From Harmothoe impar (taxonomy: Eukaryota > Annelida > Polychaeta > Phyllodocida > Polynoidae): a DNA stretch of 64,000 nucleotides. The stretch is taken from contig OX381721.1 of NCBI GenBank assembly GCA_947462335.1, positions 8,122,001 to 8,186,000 of the forward strand, in the 5' to 3' direction. A model generated the notes under the pieces. It saw only the letters and a list, made by a program, of their open reading frames with translations, was not told the DNA's origin and made no database searches. Below, in pieces: positions 1 to 12,310 of this stretch (the stretch's first letter is position 1; every line of letters starts with the position of its first letter). Both the position numbers and the translations under genes were made by a program.

Positions 1-1295
1 ATAACTACTCCCTAGTATCATACTTGCAATTGCCTAGTATATTTATACTAAGCCTTTTTATGCCGTTTTGAGTAATATCCTTATACTGCTGGGTGGACTG
101 TCTGCTCTAAGTAGTTATCTTATAACTACCTCCTAGCATTGTGCCTTTGGCCCGGTATCGCTTTACTAAGCCCTTAGATGCCTTTTGGGAGTATATTTAT
201 ACTGCAGGGTGGGTTATCCTCATAACCACCCTTAGCTACTATTGTTAGATTTCATAAGTAAGGCCTCATGCCCGTGATGCTCCATGCAACTTCTGAATGT
301 AATTAAAGACTAAGTCACCCTCTAATAGAACACTGGTTTCTTATAACTGTTAATAGCTCGTCTTGTCATATCATTCCCCGACCCCCATATATGTCCATAT
401 CCCCGTCACAATACTTTACCACTTTCCGATTGACAGGTTTACATAAGCTCAGGTGTGGGTTCTAGGAATGAGATTGCCTAGATTCGTCATGGTTACAGAG
501 ACCTAGCTGTAGGCAAAATGTGACCTGGGCTTTATCTGTTATATTTCAATCCTAATCTCTAATCACCTAATTAGACTTTCGTTATTGAAAGAAGCATTGC
601 CAGAAGCATTATACATGTATATGAATAAACGTAAAAAGGTTACCCATTTACAATCATCATTATGTAAATAGCTTTTGCTTCACTTATTATTCAAATATTT
701 AAATAATCTTATTCTATTATATAGAAGGTTAAGGTCCTTCCACAGAAGTCAAAAGCCTGATTGTAAAGTTCTTTCACAAACGTTCAATGTTTTAAAAATG
801 AATATATAAATCCCTTGGTTATAATGTTTCGGTAGCAATTAATCATCTTCAGGATGAGATCATAATATTGTTAACTTTATATTATGTGTATGCCGACCAT
901 CAATGAATGGGAAGTCGTGAAATTTCATTATTTCTTATACCATTGTCAAAGTAAAAGGAATCAAGAATTATCGGAAGTTGTAATAACCTGTGTCATAACC
1001 TGATATGCCTGTTTTATTAGAGACAGCTAATATGATTGGTTTCAAATGCGGATCCTTAGTGGTATTGGATTTTCATTCTGTTTGCCAGGGCGAGTTGTAT
1101 CTTCTATCTGTTATCGGTAAATACATTTTAATCATAGTTAAAAACATAAAATCGTGTCAGCATCCAAATAGGCCCAGAGAATGGGAAACACAATAAGCGT
1201 GCGGGGTACTATCATACTGGTACATCCTAACTAACAGCTCCTACCTTCTGCAGCAAGACGTATAGAGAAGACTAGTAATAAAGAGACTAATTAGT
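1..1295. other. Gene-free host flank
   Basis: AT-rich non-coding host DNA. A loose internal duplication is visible near 60-230, where two stretches share the pattern of a phrase close to 'ttatactgc.gggtgg' and 'ataactacctcc'. No coding region, RNA gene or recognisable transposon end was found. Confidence 0.6.
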
Positions 1296-1970
1296 CTAAT
1301 ATACTGGAAGTGTGATTTGCATCAGTGACTGTCGTTAGTAGCATACTGGAAGTGTGATTTGTATCAGTTACTGTTGCTAGTAGTATACTGGAAGTGTGAT
1401 TTGACTCAGTGGCTGTCGTTAGTAGTATACAAGAAGTGTGATTTGACTCAGTGGCTGTCGTTAGTAGTATACTGGAAGTGCGATTTGACTCAGTGAGTGT
1501 CGTTAGTAGTATACAAGAAGTGTGATTTGACTCAGTGGCTGTCGTTAGTAGTATACAAGAAGTGTGATTTGACTCAGTGGCTGTCGTTAGTAGTATACAA
1601 GAAGTGGGATTTGACTCAGTGGCTGTTGTTAGTGGTAAACAAGAAGTGTGATTTGACTCAGTGGCTGTCGTTAGTAGTATACAAGAAGTGTGATTTGACT
1701 TAATGGCTGTCGTTAGTAGTATACAAGAAGTGTGATTTGACTCAGTGGCTGTTGTTAGTGGTATACAAGAAGTGTGATTTGACTCAGTGGCTGTCGTTTG
1801 TAGTATACAAGAAGTGTGATTTGACTTAATGGCTGTCGTTAGTAGTATACAAGAAGTGTGATTTGACTCAGTGGCTGTTGTTAGTGGTATACAAGAAGTG
1901 TGATTTGACTCAGTGGCTGTCGTTTGTAGTATACAAGAAGTGTGATTTGGCTCAGTGACAGTCATTAGTG
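1296..1970. repeat. 42-bp minisatellite, 16 copies
   Basis: A 42-bp unit (core AAGTGTGATTTGACTCAGTG) repeats 16 times head to tail, with cores spaced exactly 42 bp apart from about 1310 to 1942. Because 42 is a multiple of 3, both strands stay open and a 14-residue peptide repeat is predicted on the minus strand, but this is a by-product of the period and not a gene. Copies from about 1690 to 1941 form a higher-order unit of three variants (126 bp) that occurs twice, a sign of recent unequal exchange. Confidence 0.95.
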
Positions 1971-3310
1971 TCTTTCCCATGGGGAATAGAGTATCATGCA
2001 AACAGGGAGGTATCTCATGAACATGAATATCTATTTATTTTCCATTTTTACTTCTATTTATAGAGAACACATCTAGATACAAATTACACTGAACTCGAAT
2101 CTGGTTCATCCCTGTCTAGACTATTTCATAACTGTGCAACTGGGATAGAAATGCTGGAATAGCTCTCGCCAAGTTACATTACTCTAAGAGGCACGTTTTC
2201 CAAGTCGCTGAAAGGTATGGATCATGTCTCGTAAAACATCTAAGAGCAGTATATCTTTTCGCAACATCGAACCACCAGTCAAATTTGCTGCCCTCAGGTG
2301 AGCTGAAGACCCATGGCAACAGAATGGGCCCACCTGATAAGGGATACACTGAGCAGACAGAGGCAGGGCCTGCTCCAAGAGGTCAGGGTATAGAGAGGGC
2401 TGGAAGAGGGGCAGGGATGGAGCAAGGGACGATTATAAGGAGACCCAGTGGCTTCAATAATCAGTCTACACTGCAGTGTCTGGGCTGAGAGGAGTATAGG
2501 TGACTTAAGGGAGTATTCCCCTGACGGAATCGGCCATGATTTTGTCCATCGGATGAAATTTGCCCATATTTTGTTTAACAGACTTTTATCAGATGAAGAA
2601 AATTCGACCGACCGACGTTGGTGGAATACATGCTTAAAACATCAGAAACAGCTTTCTTATATCAATTGGGATAAGATTGAAACGGTTTAATAAGAATAAA
2701 TATACCCAATTCATGAGTTACCATGCTCAGTAGATTTGTAACATTATTCAACATACTACTACAGTACTAGTGTGCTCCCTCTGTACATTCCCTCTGGTAA
2801 AAACTTTTCTGCCTACCATAATTATATTGCAAAATGTATTATAACCCCGTAGTGTTTTTAATATTGCTATGATTATTGTTGCAAATAGTGTCTTGAATTT
2901 AAATAGGAAAATGATATGTACCATTGTACCATGGATTGCCATGTCTTGTTTGTTTCATTGCTGTAGATCTCTTTGGCTAGTAACAATCACCATTAATCCC
3001 TGCAGGGCTGATGATACCCAGTGCTCAAATGTGTCTACTAAGGATAGTCATATTTGAGACGGGCTAGGCATGGTAGTGGTTTAATCATGGTTTGGCAGCA
3101 CTTTGATCACTTTTTGGTGTGACGGCGTAGAGGGTGAATACAATGTTGTTATCCCCAATGTAGTGCTTTCTTTTAGTTTAATGTACAAAGATTGCCAAGC
3201 AATTGTAAAGTACAGTTTACATGATTATTCTTGTTGCGAGTATTGTGGCACTTGTATTGGTTATTGACTTACCCAAAATATTGGCCCAATTATGAAAAAA
3301 ACATAATATT
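1971..3310. other. Gene-free host flank
   Basis: Non-coding host sequence. A purine-rich, GC-richer patch lies at 2280-2500, possibly an old repeat fragment. The short open frames here show no conserved domain, biased composition or neighbour support. Confidence 0.55.
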
Positions 3311-3378
3311 TGACATGCGCTGGGAAAAAGGACCTTAGTGCACCTGCACTTAGAGGGCCCTTTTCACAGATTGTGTCA
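3311..3378. mobile_element. 68-bp palindromic MITE-like element, copy 1
   Basis: This segment is almost wholly an inverted repeat: the left arm begins TGACATGCGCTGGGAAAAAG and the right arm ends with the near-complement CTTTTCACAGATTGTGTCA, meeting around TAGTGCACCTGCACTTA. A close relative with the same arms lies at 59551-59625 and a decayed one at 4663-4725, so it is a dispersed family and not a chance hairpin. Confidence 0.75.
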
Positions 3379-3619
3379 CTTATATATATATGCATTAATA
3401 CAACATCCAATACAATGGCATACTATCAAATACAAATTATTGTCAGCCCTGTAATATGGTCTGGACCTTCCAGGGTGGCGGGCTGCCAGAACAATGTTGT
3501 ATGCCCACTATAAATGTTCCAGCGCTGGGTTTGGACTAAGCCTGGTAGGATTAGCATAATAAAAGAATTGTCCCTACCACAGCCAGGCATAAAGATGTAT
3601 GTGTCGATCCTGTTCCTAA

Positions 3620-3780
3620 GGACTTTACTCAGTGTGGCTAATAGATAACTGAGAAGGGCATTTCCGTACCTGTTGTCGTTTATTGGAATAGCACTTAGTT
3701 CTTCCGCAATGGTGATGAATGACACAAACACTAAGGTGCCTTCCCATATAACCCCAGCGACAGTAGACAACCTTCCTCAT
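3620..3780. repeat. Dispersed host repeat family, copy
   Basis: The segment around 'gtgtggctaatagataactgagaagggcatttcc' (split here: GTGTGGCTAATAGATAACTG then AGAAGGGCATTTCC) matches 38440-38640 in the same orientation, and 47560-47680 and 58060-58170 in the opposite one. Similarity is partial, as expected for an old non-autonomous transposon. The termini are not defined from this window. Confidence 0.5.
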
Positions 3781-4662
3781 GGCCAGATTAATACCAAAGA
3801 GCAAAGAATACTAAGAGAGTCCACTGACTAATTTCATGTCCCCAAAAGCCCATGGCGCCCCCTGGTGGATGAAGTGTACAGCTCGCATTGCCATCTCAAA
3901 ACCTTAATCACAGATGAAATCACATTTCAGTTGCTGGAAAAGTAGTTATTAGTTAACATGGGTTAAGGTGGGCACAGTGGGCTGTACATTCCATCTACCA
4001 GGGGGCACCTCAGTCCAGATACGACCAGAAATCTGCAATAATCCAATGAAAAAATGTCTTTTTTTCATTTTTCAAAAATAATCAAAGTTTACAGAATAGT
4101 CAGAGTCAACACATGATGTAGCTACCCTCTAATCAATGGTATTACCTTTATGCGGCATTTTGAAGTATTCTGATTGCTGAGGAACAATGCGTACCTATGG
4201 GAAACCTCCTGCGTGGACCCTCTCAGTATTCTTTGCTCTTTGATAATACCCAACCAAAGCACTGGGAGTGCTTTGCGATCCACACTATGTACAGGGTCCT
4301 GGTGGGATCAGTGCAGTGTCTGTTTACTATGATGGCCTCACTGAGTCTCCTAACAGTGGGGTACTCGGGTATGTAGACATGGCAGAATCTCTTTGTATAG
4401 TCTACGCAATCACCGCTGTAGAATGTCTACCATATGCCAAACCTTTACCTCCCTATACCCTGCACTCTTATCCACACAGCAATGGGATGAATGAAGTGAA
4501 TGTCAGTAGGCAGACAGGTGTTGTGTCTCTGTCAAGGGAGGGGGAATGGGACTCTTGGGATTGATATAGTGTCTAATCATTCTGATTACTCTACTATGTA
4601 TATGTGTGTGTACTGGGATCTTTGGTAAAGGGATTGCTGCAGGGAACACGTATAATATATTT

Positions 4663-4725
4663 GCGACATGTATTGGGTAAAAGGGACTTTAATTCATCCC
4701 ACACCAAGGTCCCTTTAAACAGATA
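4663..4725. repeat. Degenerate copy of the 68-bp palindromic element
   Basis: The arm sequence GCGACATGTATTGGGTAAAA and the complementary right part AAGGTCCCTTTAAACAGAT resemble the arms of the copies at 3311 and 59551, with several substitutions and a changed centre. Confidence 0.45.
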
Positions 4726-7700
4726 ACGCCCCAATTATGTGCGGGCACAGTACGGTGTCTTTTGATAGATATCATGGCATGCACGTTGGAAATCAAGTAA
4801 AAGAAATAAGATTGCTTTCAGTTCGATGCATGTGATATACACGAATGACAGGACCCAAGAAATCAATGATGAAAGGGAAATCCCAAATACTAGTTTAATC
4901 TCAGGTGACTTCCAATTGCCTCAGATAAATAAGACTAGATCTGCATATCGTGGAAGCACAATATTGGATGCATGCCTCAGAAAAATAGTGTATTGGATGG
5001 ACTCTGACAGAGAGGGAGAAATACAACATTTGTGTTCGTGCATCTTATAATATCTGGATTGTGACAACTGACATAAGTGATGTGTCTATTTACTCTGAGC
5101 TGCATCTTGGGGAATTGGTAGTGTCGGAATGTACTCGATGTCTCAGTGCAAATACGTACACAAATTGGTTTGGACAACAATATTGTGAAAATGCCAAAAG
5201 TACTGTGTTTATGGGTAATCTGATACTGAGATCTCGTTTTTGACAATTTTTAATCAAAGTGGATGACGTGACACTTGGAATGGGTCGGATGTTATCATGC
5301 CACAGAGGTGTCAAGGTTCAATTAAAGCAGTCAAGGGCAGTCAAGGTTTCAAACTAAATTTAGAATGCAAATACAGTTTCTGATAAATCAGTGGAAACGT
5401 GCACTGAGTGTTTTCGCTGGTAAAGGTTTGGTGCCAATCTGTCGTGGTTGGAAAATTCGATGCTTTAACATGTTTTACTTTCTCGACCTTTATTTCATTA
5501 CTGGAAAATTAAGTGCCCTTTTGATGTGGTTTTTGAATATCACATATTGGATGAAAACAGTTTTGTGGTAGCAATTAATTTTTTTTCAGACGTTTCTGAC
5601 ACAACTAGTAACACCAGGAACATGTGCTGTCACGATTTTGAATTTCTGTTATGAGACAGCAACATTAGGAAATCTCACACAGTCAACACATAACTGGTTA
5701 CATTTACATTTCTCAGGTCCATTTAAAATTGCCTACATTATTCTTCTGTGAGCGATATTAGATATGGACACAAGTCACACAAATCAATACGGATGTTTCT
5801 GCACTCTGTAGAAGGCCATATTGGTATTTTTCTTAAGACCAATATTGTGTTAGTAAAGTAATGTGACTGTGTGGACTTACGCAGAGATGGCGTGAATACA
5901 AAATTGCAGTTAGAATTAACTGCATGTCTCTGGATTGTGACAACTGCGCCAGGATGCATTCACAAATTGCGAGTTGTGTAGGTTCTGTTGCCATGTATCA
6001 GAAGCATGTATGTTATGATTTCTGAAACTAGATTTATATAATATTAGTAGATATGTTAGAACCAACAATAATATAAATTCAATTACATTATGAATAGCTA
6101 CTCAGAATTTCATGTTTCACATTGTAACTCCCTCCTATATCGATACACAAAGCATTAACACCCTGTTCTCTCCCATATATAAGGTCAATCTTGAAATAAC
6201 ATAATTATATAATTCACTAATGACAATATATATAAGTAACCTCCACAAGCGAAGGTATATCTCATAAATAGGTATAACAATCAGACACATATTGTCCCAA
6301 TCTACTTTGCTTTTCAGCGGCACATTTGCCTTGATAATGAGGACGATTTTAATGGAAACACTACTATTCTATTTAGACGAGGTACATGACCTGGTCTGTA
6401 CAGTATGTCCTATTTATGGGCTAGTGTCCAGATTAGATAACAAGCACAGGTTGTTTTTATGATAGTTGTGTAATTAAACTCTGCACCATTTGGTGTTCTA
6501 CATAAATAAATGGTGAGCCATTTTGCAGTACAAATATTCCACATGCCATAAACAATCATGAACCTGTCAAGGTCTTTAGTTTCCGACAGTCTGTGCGGTT
6601 CTGTTTATGATATTCAGTGTGGATTTGAATGGATTTATTACACTGGTCTACAATGGATCAGCACAGTATAAACTTTATGATCCTAGGCTCTATATTTTTC
6701 TTTTATCTTCACAGGGATACCCATATTGGAGTGAGTCGGAATACATCCGTAGCCTCTGATGGCTGAAGGAAAATGAATCTTGACAGGGAGAGTCATAAAT
6801 ATACCATGGATTATAGTTTAAAATGGTGATGTGTATAAAATGTTGTATTTATGGTGAGTATTAATGCTGTTTGCAATAATTGTTAACTAAAGGGCATCCC
6901 TCTAAAATAATAGTCAATTCCAAGGGTCATCATTTGTTATTATTGATCATCCATATCATCTGTTCTATTGACATGATGAACAGTGCAGACATCTTTGGTC
7001 AGGGTGTTCCTGAATTCTGCTTTTTCAAAATGATACGGTGTCCTGTGGCTTCCTTAGGTTTCCTATGTTGTTGTTGTGTTTCTCTAAATGAATACTAGGA
7101 CCAACATATAATATTGGTACCACACATTTATGGCTAAAGAATCCCAAAAATACAGTAGGTTACTCATTCGAAAGCCAATTTCACCATCCGGCTTCATATT
7201 GCAGAATCCCGCAACTCCTAAAAATATACTATATCTATTAAAACTTTTTTTTTCTTTATAAAAGGGAAAGTGGCAATTGAGTGCATTATAACAATGCAGC
7301 ATATATAGTGCTGCTGTATAATCCAGAGAACAAAATGTTTATCTACAGAAAATGGACACCTATAGCAATTTACCTGAAGCGATGCAGGTACTTCTGTATA
7401 TCTGAGTATACCACTGTAATAACACACAATGAGGACATCAGAAACACAGGGCCCCTGGATGGTGTTATACACAAAGCACTCCCAGTGTTTTGGGTTGTAT
7501 TACTTCTGATAAGGCCACTCAAAAAGAAGTGGTTTCTCATTACTAAGGTCTGAGAAATCTGACGAGGGAGGCTTCTTTTTTTTCCTTTTTTTTTAATAAT
7601 TCGCAGGCTAAAATGTTCATGAGAAACAATTTTATATTTTTTCAGTGGCCTAATAAGGAGCAGAATGGTTTACATGAGCTGGGGCAAATGGATGTTTGGG

Positions 7701-10700
7701 GACCTCGGTGTCTATGTAATGCACCACGAAAAGAGTCCTAAATAATATGACAACATTCGGGGAAACACCCTCTTCTTTTAGCCATTAACTGCAGTGAGAT
7801 GGGCACTTACGGAGTGGATAGAGGAGGACCGACAAATAGACATCTGTGTCTGGGTGTGCTGAGGACAGTAAGCACTTTTGTAGGTAGACATACCTAGTTT
7901 TCTCCCTTTTCTACCTTCTGTTAGGTTTGGCTGGGGCCACCTGATGACAAGCAGAATACCCCGGGAACTATACTGCAAGTGACGTATAGCATTTGTCTAT
8001 TATTTCCAGTTGAGGACATTGCTATATGGCTTTACCACTTGTCCGCTGCCTCCCTTTATTGTGCAGTGACACTTGATTATGCTAATGTTACAGGGACAAG
8101 TCAGAACTTGATAATAATATTTATATCAGGCTGGCTACTGGTCTTGCGATCAAAAACTAGTCAGGACACATGACCCTTCTGCCGCCAGCTACCCTAACTA
8201 TTCGATAACTTATTGACGGTAGTAATTATTTAATATAACCTCTATGACTTTCACTTGCTATATATGCTATTCAGTCATGGTCAGCTTGGTGGTTGTCAGG
8301 GTGAGTATTCCTTTGCTAGATTCAGTAATTCAAAGGTTTGTGGGTGCTTGAATCTCTCAGAGATGGACGTTGGTTGACTCGTCCCACGCGGATACGTTGA
8401 CCTGGTGAGGAACTATAGAAATAAAACCTATAAAATTAATGTCAACTTAGCTTATCTATTCATTTAGGGGTTAACAGTAGACTGTGTAATTATATAGAAC
8501 AAATCAATTCACATGGGATTCTTATATTTTGGGATTATTGTTATGCATGTGTACAAAAATGGATGTTTGGAAGTGGGAACTCATTACCAATTGGGAAGGG
8601 AATACGAGGCTATATCAGCAGCTGTATCAGGGTTGGTCATAATGAGTTCCATAATTTCCGGAAGTGGGGACTTCAGTTGGTCCATCATTGGTTGGCCAGA
8701 TATACATTTCCTGATCAGTGTACTGACGTTGGGGAAGACCCGCTGGTGCCAATTCCACACCTAGGATTTGGGGAGGCCTGTTTAAATGGCACAATGCAAC
8801 ATGTGCCACTTCAAATTGGACTCTTCTACATAATGATACGGAAATGGATGATGGCGTGACTTCATGTTTTGCACCAATGTTTAGTTCCAGAATGTATAGA
8901 TACTGTATATAAGAGTTATAAAGTTATCAAAGAAGTTATGATGTGAGTGGGAGGAGAATTAAGATATCAGCTGGTTTATAAGTGGCGTCAGGCAATTCTT
9001 GAACTGTTTTGTCAAGCTGCTAAGTGAATTACACAAAGAAAATATCATTTGTGAAACCAAATCAAGCCAGCTGCAAACTCCAGGAGAGGACATAAACCAA
9101 TTTAAAATTCATCTATATATAGCTTATATCAGTATTATGTTTGGTGTTTTAGGTGATCAGTGAGTTGCTAATTTTGACTTTAATGAGGCGTCTAGAAAAC
9201 GTGTCTTTTGAGTCAGCATATAAAGTTGCTGATGGCTTCCAGCACCACTCATCTCCAAATCATGTTTGCCACTTAGATCCATAGCCATAGCCAAGGGGGG
9301 AAACTAAAAGTCCCGTGCAAATGACATTAGTGGAGGAGTGAGCTCATCTGTATCATATTCTATTTATGCTGTGGTAGCTTATAAAACTACCAATGGCCAA
9401 TTCCCTCTAGTTTATATCAGGCCATCTTCACATTGTCTGTACAAGGTCCCTATATGCATACTGAATAATCAACCAACCTAGCTTACATATTTGTTGATGT
9501 CTTCCTGTTGTTACCAATTTTACAAGCGAAAGCATAATTATTATTACTAATTGCAGACATTGTATTGATTTTGCACGAAACCTTAATATTGTTCAGTGCT
9601 AAAGGTAGGCATTTTATTATCACATGATAATCAAAATGAAATGATGACAAAAACAAAACGAAGTGATGCTCCTCCAATGATGAGATATGATGCATAGGAT
9701 ATTATATTCAGTGTCTCAGATAGTGTCCTGCAAGTATAGACGTTCCATGTCAATGGAGATAATGACAAATTCTGATGAGCATGAAGATCATGAACTACCA
9801 ATGAACCACTATTGCCTCCGGGTATGGTATTATCAAAAGCCAACATTTTGTCGACCTACATCAGGAAATAGAGTTGGTTGGTTAACCCTTTTAAGCGTCA
9901 GGTATGCCTTAAACTAATGGAGAATTCACAGTGAAGTACCTACTTGAAGATACCAACTGATTGCTATCCCACCGGGCATTACTTGCCTATAGAGTTCCCT
10001 TTTTTCCTAGAAAGCCTCAATTAACTGTGACCTTCATTCCGGTTGTACCTTTCAGGTTGTGGTGACCAGCGGGAATTTGGTTCCATTAGGCTGTTAATGA
10101 CAATGAGTACGATGATACCTCCAAGTCTTGCCACTTAAGCTTATCATCAGTTCAATTTTCTAACCTGTTTTGCTGGTATGATGAAGATACCCCCAATTCC
10201 ATCCCATATTGGTAGATATCTCAAGGCAATCCAACAAATTCAAGGTCAGATTTTGGGAAGAGTGCTGACACCTATAGCACTACCACACCTAGACATCTAC
10301 ATGAATAACCAAGACAGTAGACAGTAGTACTACTTTGATAAGCAGATCTTTCACCCAATAAAACATTTTGTAGGTTCACAAGTTGACCTATACATTTGTG
10401 TAAATGTTTGGGGCTGATACGAACTACTGGGGATTTACTGGAGTTTTTGTCAGGACTAAGGCATGAGGCTTTGCCATTCATGTGGGGGTAAAAGATAACT
10501 TAGGCTTCACCCCCGACTCCCTACTGGGTAGACTAATGAGCTGTCATACGTATCAGGTCACACAGCAGGACTAGGGGTAATGAGGGGATTTGTCATGAAC
10601 GCCCACTACACTTATAGCACATTGCCTAATTAGATAAAGAGATGTCAATATAGTAAATGTACCTATATAATACTACAAGAACAGCAGTGGTCCCATCCGA

Positions 10701-11207
10701 CCCAGAAAGTAACCTGAGCCGGAAATAACACTGTGACATATATTGTATGTGGCCAGGCATGTGAAAAGGGGTACTGAGGGGGAATTGATAAGTCAAGTTT
10801 CTGTCAAGATCCTTAGATCCAACCTGCCTTCAGTAACTGAACTCGCTGACAAGCTAAGAGCTGTCAACTAGATGTTGAAAGACGCGACAAAGGTGATATG
10901 ATGACAGCTTAGCTATCTTTAGAGTGAAAGGTAAAATGTGGGTGGGTTAGAGTTCATCATGTATCAGCATGTATAAAGTTACTAGGACAAGACCACCGAG
11001 AGCATGCTGATCCAAAAGGGACCATGCACTCTATCATTGTGACGTATAAAATTATAAACTGTTTGTTTATTCAAATATCTGTAGCTGATAGCTCCTGACG
11101 AAGTGAGCAAATTGTTGCATAATTACTGTCATTTTGTATGTAATCTTGATGCCGCATGGCGAAAAGCACACAAGTGCAAATAATATGTAAGAATAGACTC
11201 TAGTAGT
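4726..11207. other. Gene-free host flank up to the transposon
   Basis: About 6.5 kb of AT-rich host DNA. No open frame above about 100 codons has convincing composition, and no transposase, reverse transcriptase or host exon was recognised. Poly-T runs (7570-7595) and simple AT-rich stretches are present. The last bases before the transposon read CTCTAGTAGT followed by the duplicated target ATGAGG. Confidence 0.55.
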
Positions 11208-11213
11208 ATGAGG
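11208..11213. repeat. Target-site duplication, left copy (ATGAGG)
   Basis: ATGAGG lies immediately outside the left terminal inverted repeat and is found again, identical and in the same orientation, at 31733-31738 immediately outside the right one. A 6-bp duplication is the size made by Polinton integrases. This fixes the element's boundaries to the base. Confidence 0.93.
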
Positions 11214-11494
11214 AGTAGTATATAGGAGCATATTCAGCGCGTAAGAAACGGTAGCAAGTAGGTCAGTTGACACTTGCAGAACGAAAGTGACCTTTAAGAG
11301 CCAATCGGAAGCCTCTATATGACAGGAAGTGACGTCACTGACCTAGATTAGAGGTCATGACATACTTTACAAGCTTCTGATTGGCTAATATATGTCAATA
11401 TGACCTACTAACTTTGTAAATACAAGGTACACGTGCTATACACCACGTGGCTTTCAAATGTCAACAATGACATTTCAGTAATACCGTCACATGC
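11214..11494 (+). repeat. Left terminal inverted repeat
   Basis: The first ~281 bp match the reverse complement of 31428-31732 with scattered substitutions and small indels. It starts with the triplet repeat AGTAGT, which suits jump-back initiation in protein-primed replication. It holds a CRE palindrome (TGACGTCA, 11330-11337) joined to a GGAAG (ETS-like) core, two CCAAT-type boxes (11301, and 11380 in reverse), and CACGTG-like E-boxes near 11430-11450. These sites are shared with the other end, so they are probably under selection as promoter or origin elements. Confidence 0.92.
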
Positions 11495-11577
11495 AGATGG
11501 AATACTAACTTTAGTATTCAATAAATACCGTTGGTATAAACACAGATACACGACACAATTTGTTTTTTTCATTCTTT

Positions 11578-11583
11578 TTTATT
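11578..11583 (-). terminator. Polyadenylation signal for the leftward virion block
   Basis: AATAAA on the minus strand, about 26 bases past the stop of the last leftward gene (11609) and before the terminal repeat. It is well placed to end the leftward transcripts. Confidence 0.6.
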
Positions 11584-11608
11584 TCACACAAAGCAAAAAG
11601 CAAAGCAG

Positions 11609-11956
11609 TTACAAAGTGAATGAGTTATTGGCACAGTTCAACCCACACCCTCCTCCAGTTTTAGTTTTCTCCACTTCTGCCTTGTCTTGAACTTCTTCTA
11701 GTTGCCTCACTCTGTACATGAGCTGACTGATCATATCAATTATTTTATCCATGACATCAGCGTTACTCTTCAACCCGTCGATCACGTCTAATTCTCTCTG
11801 AGTGCTGTCTGCAAGTAAGTTGTGTTTAGTACTTGCAGCTTCTTGCTCTAGAGACTTTAGCATAGACTCATGTATGGCTCTACCATGCGATCGGTCAGGT
11901 TGGTTGGCAGTTGGAGAAGGTTGTGTAGAGTGTGTTGAGGGTCTTGGGTTCGACAT
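11609..11956 (-). CDS. Small coiled-coil protein, function unknown
   Basis: A 115-aa protein if it starts at the ATG at 11956; the frame stays open to 11992, but that start is less likely. The first ~30 residues are rich in Ser, Pro, Thr and Gln. Residues ~45-95 are predicted from the heptad-like spacing of Ile, Leu, Met and Val to form a helix or coiled coil, followed by a Gly/Cys-rich tail (GGGCGLNC). It overlaps the 3' end of the protease gene by 100 bases in another frame and is the last gene of the leftward block. I do not recognise the family. A small C-terminal coiled coil beside capsid genes is reminiscent of adenoviral cement proteins, but that is only an analogy. Confidence 0.6.
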   Translation of the reverse strand: MSNPRPSTHSTQPSPTANQPDRSHGRAIHESMLKSLEQEAASTKHNLLADSTQRELDVIDGLKSNADVMDKIIDMISQLMYRVRQLEEVQDKAEVEKTKTGGGCGLNCANNSFTL

Positions 11957-12306
11957 GTTTCTATCAAGAAGTTGATGCAATGAGCTCCACAAGTCTTAGT
12001 GTATAAACTTTGTAGTTGTTGCTCGTTGAACGTCCCACGCTTGTCTGACGATTTCTTCAAGAACGCTCTGTGATATACACTCATAGGGGGTAAACCATAA
12101 GGATCGAAATAGTACACTACTCCATCACTCTGAACATAGAAAGCTATCCAATGTTGTCCAGGTTGTGTGTGGGGGTGTGTGTTACTGACAAAGCAAGTCA
12201 GAGGTGTTGCTTCAGCAGGGAACTCATCACTAGGGAAAGTACCTAGGAAGTATCGTCGAGAATGAGGGTGTTGGCTAAGAACAGTGTTCAGTTGTGAAGT
12301 CTTCAT
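11857..12306 (-). CDS. PRO: Adenain-like maturation cysteine protease
   Basis: This is the Polinton/adenovirus-type C48-like cysteine protease, expected to cleave capsid precursors during particle maturation. From the ATG at 12306 it is 149 aa. The catalytic set is visible: His52 in GQHWIAFYV, Asp68 in YYFDPYGLPP, an oxyanion Gln (Q99 is best placed, seven residues before the nucleophile as in adenain) and Cys106 in TKTCGAHC. The frame is open upstream to 12381, but those codons overlap the major capsid gene; the 12306 start lies 4 bases after the capsid stop and gives the family-typical length. The next gene (coiled-coil protein) overlaps its 3' end. Confidence 0.92.
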   Translation of the reverse strand: MKTSQLNTVLSQHPHSRRYFLGTFPSDEFPAEATPLTCFVSNTHPHTQPGQHWIAFYVQSDGVVYYFDPYGLPPMSVYHRAFLKKSSDKRGTFNEQQLQSLYTKTCGAHCINFLIETCRTQDPQHTLHNLLQLPTNLTDRMVEPYMSLC

Positions 12307-12310
12307 CTTC

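Noticed and set aside
1291..2001. 236-aa open frame with NHTSCILLTTATES repeats on the minus strand
   Set aside because: It is the 42-bp minisatellite read in frame; both strands are open because the period is a multiple of 3, and there is no unique coding sequence around it.
3426..3770. 114-aa open frame on the minus strand
   Set aside because: It overlaps the dispersed repeat family, has no domain, and the other copies of that family do not keep it open.
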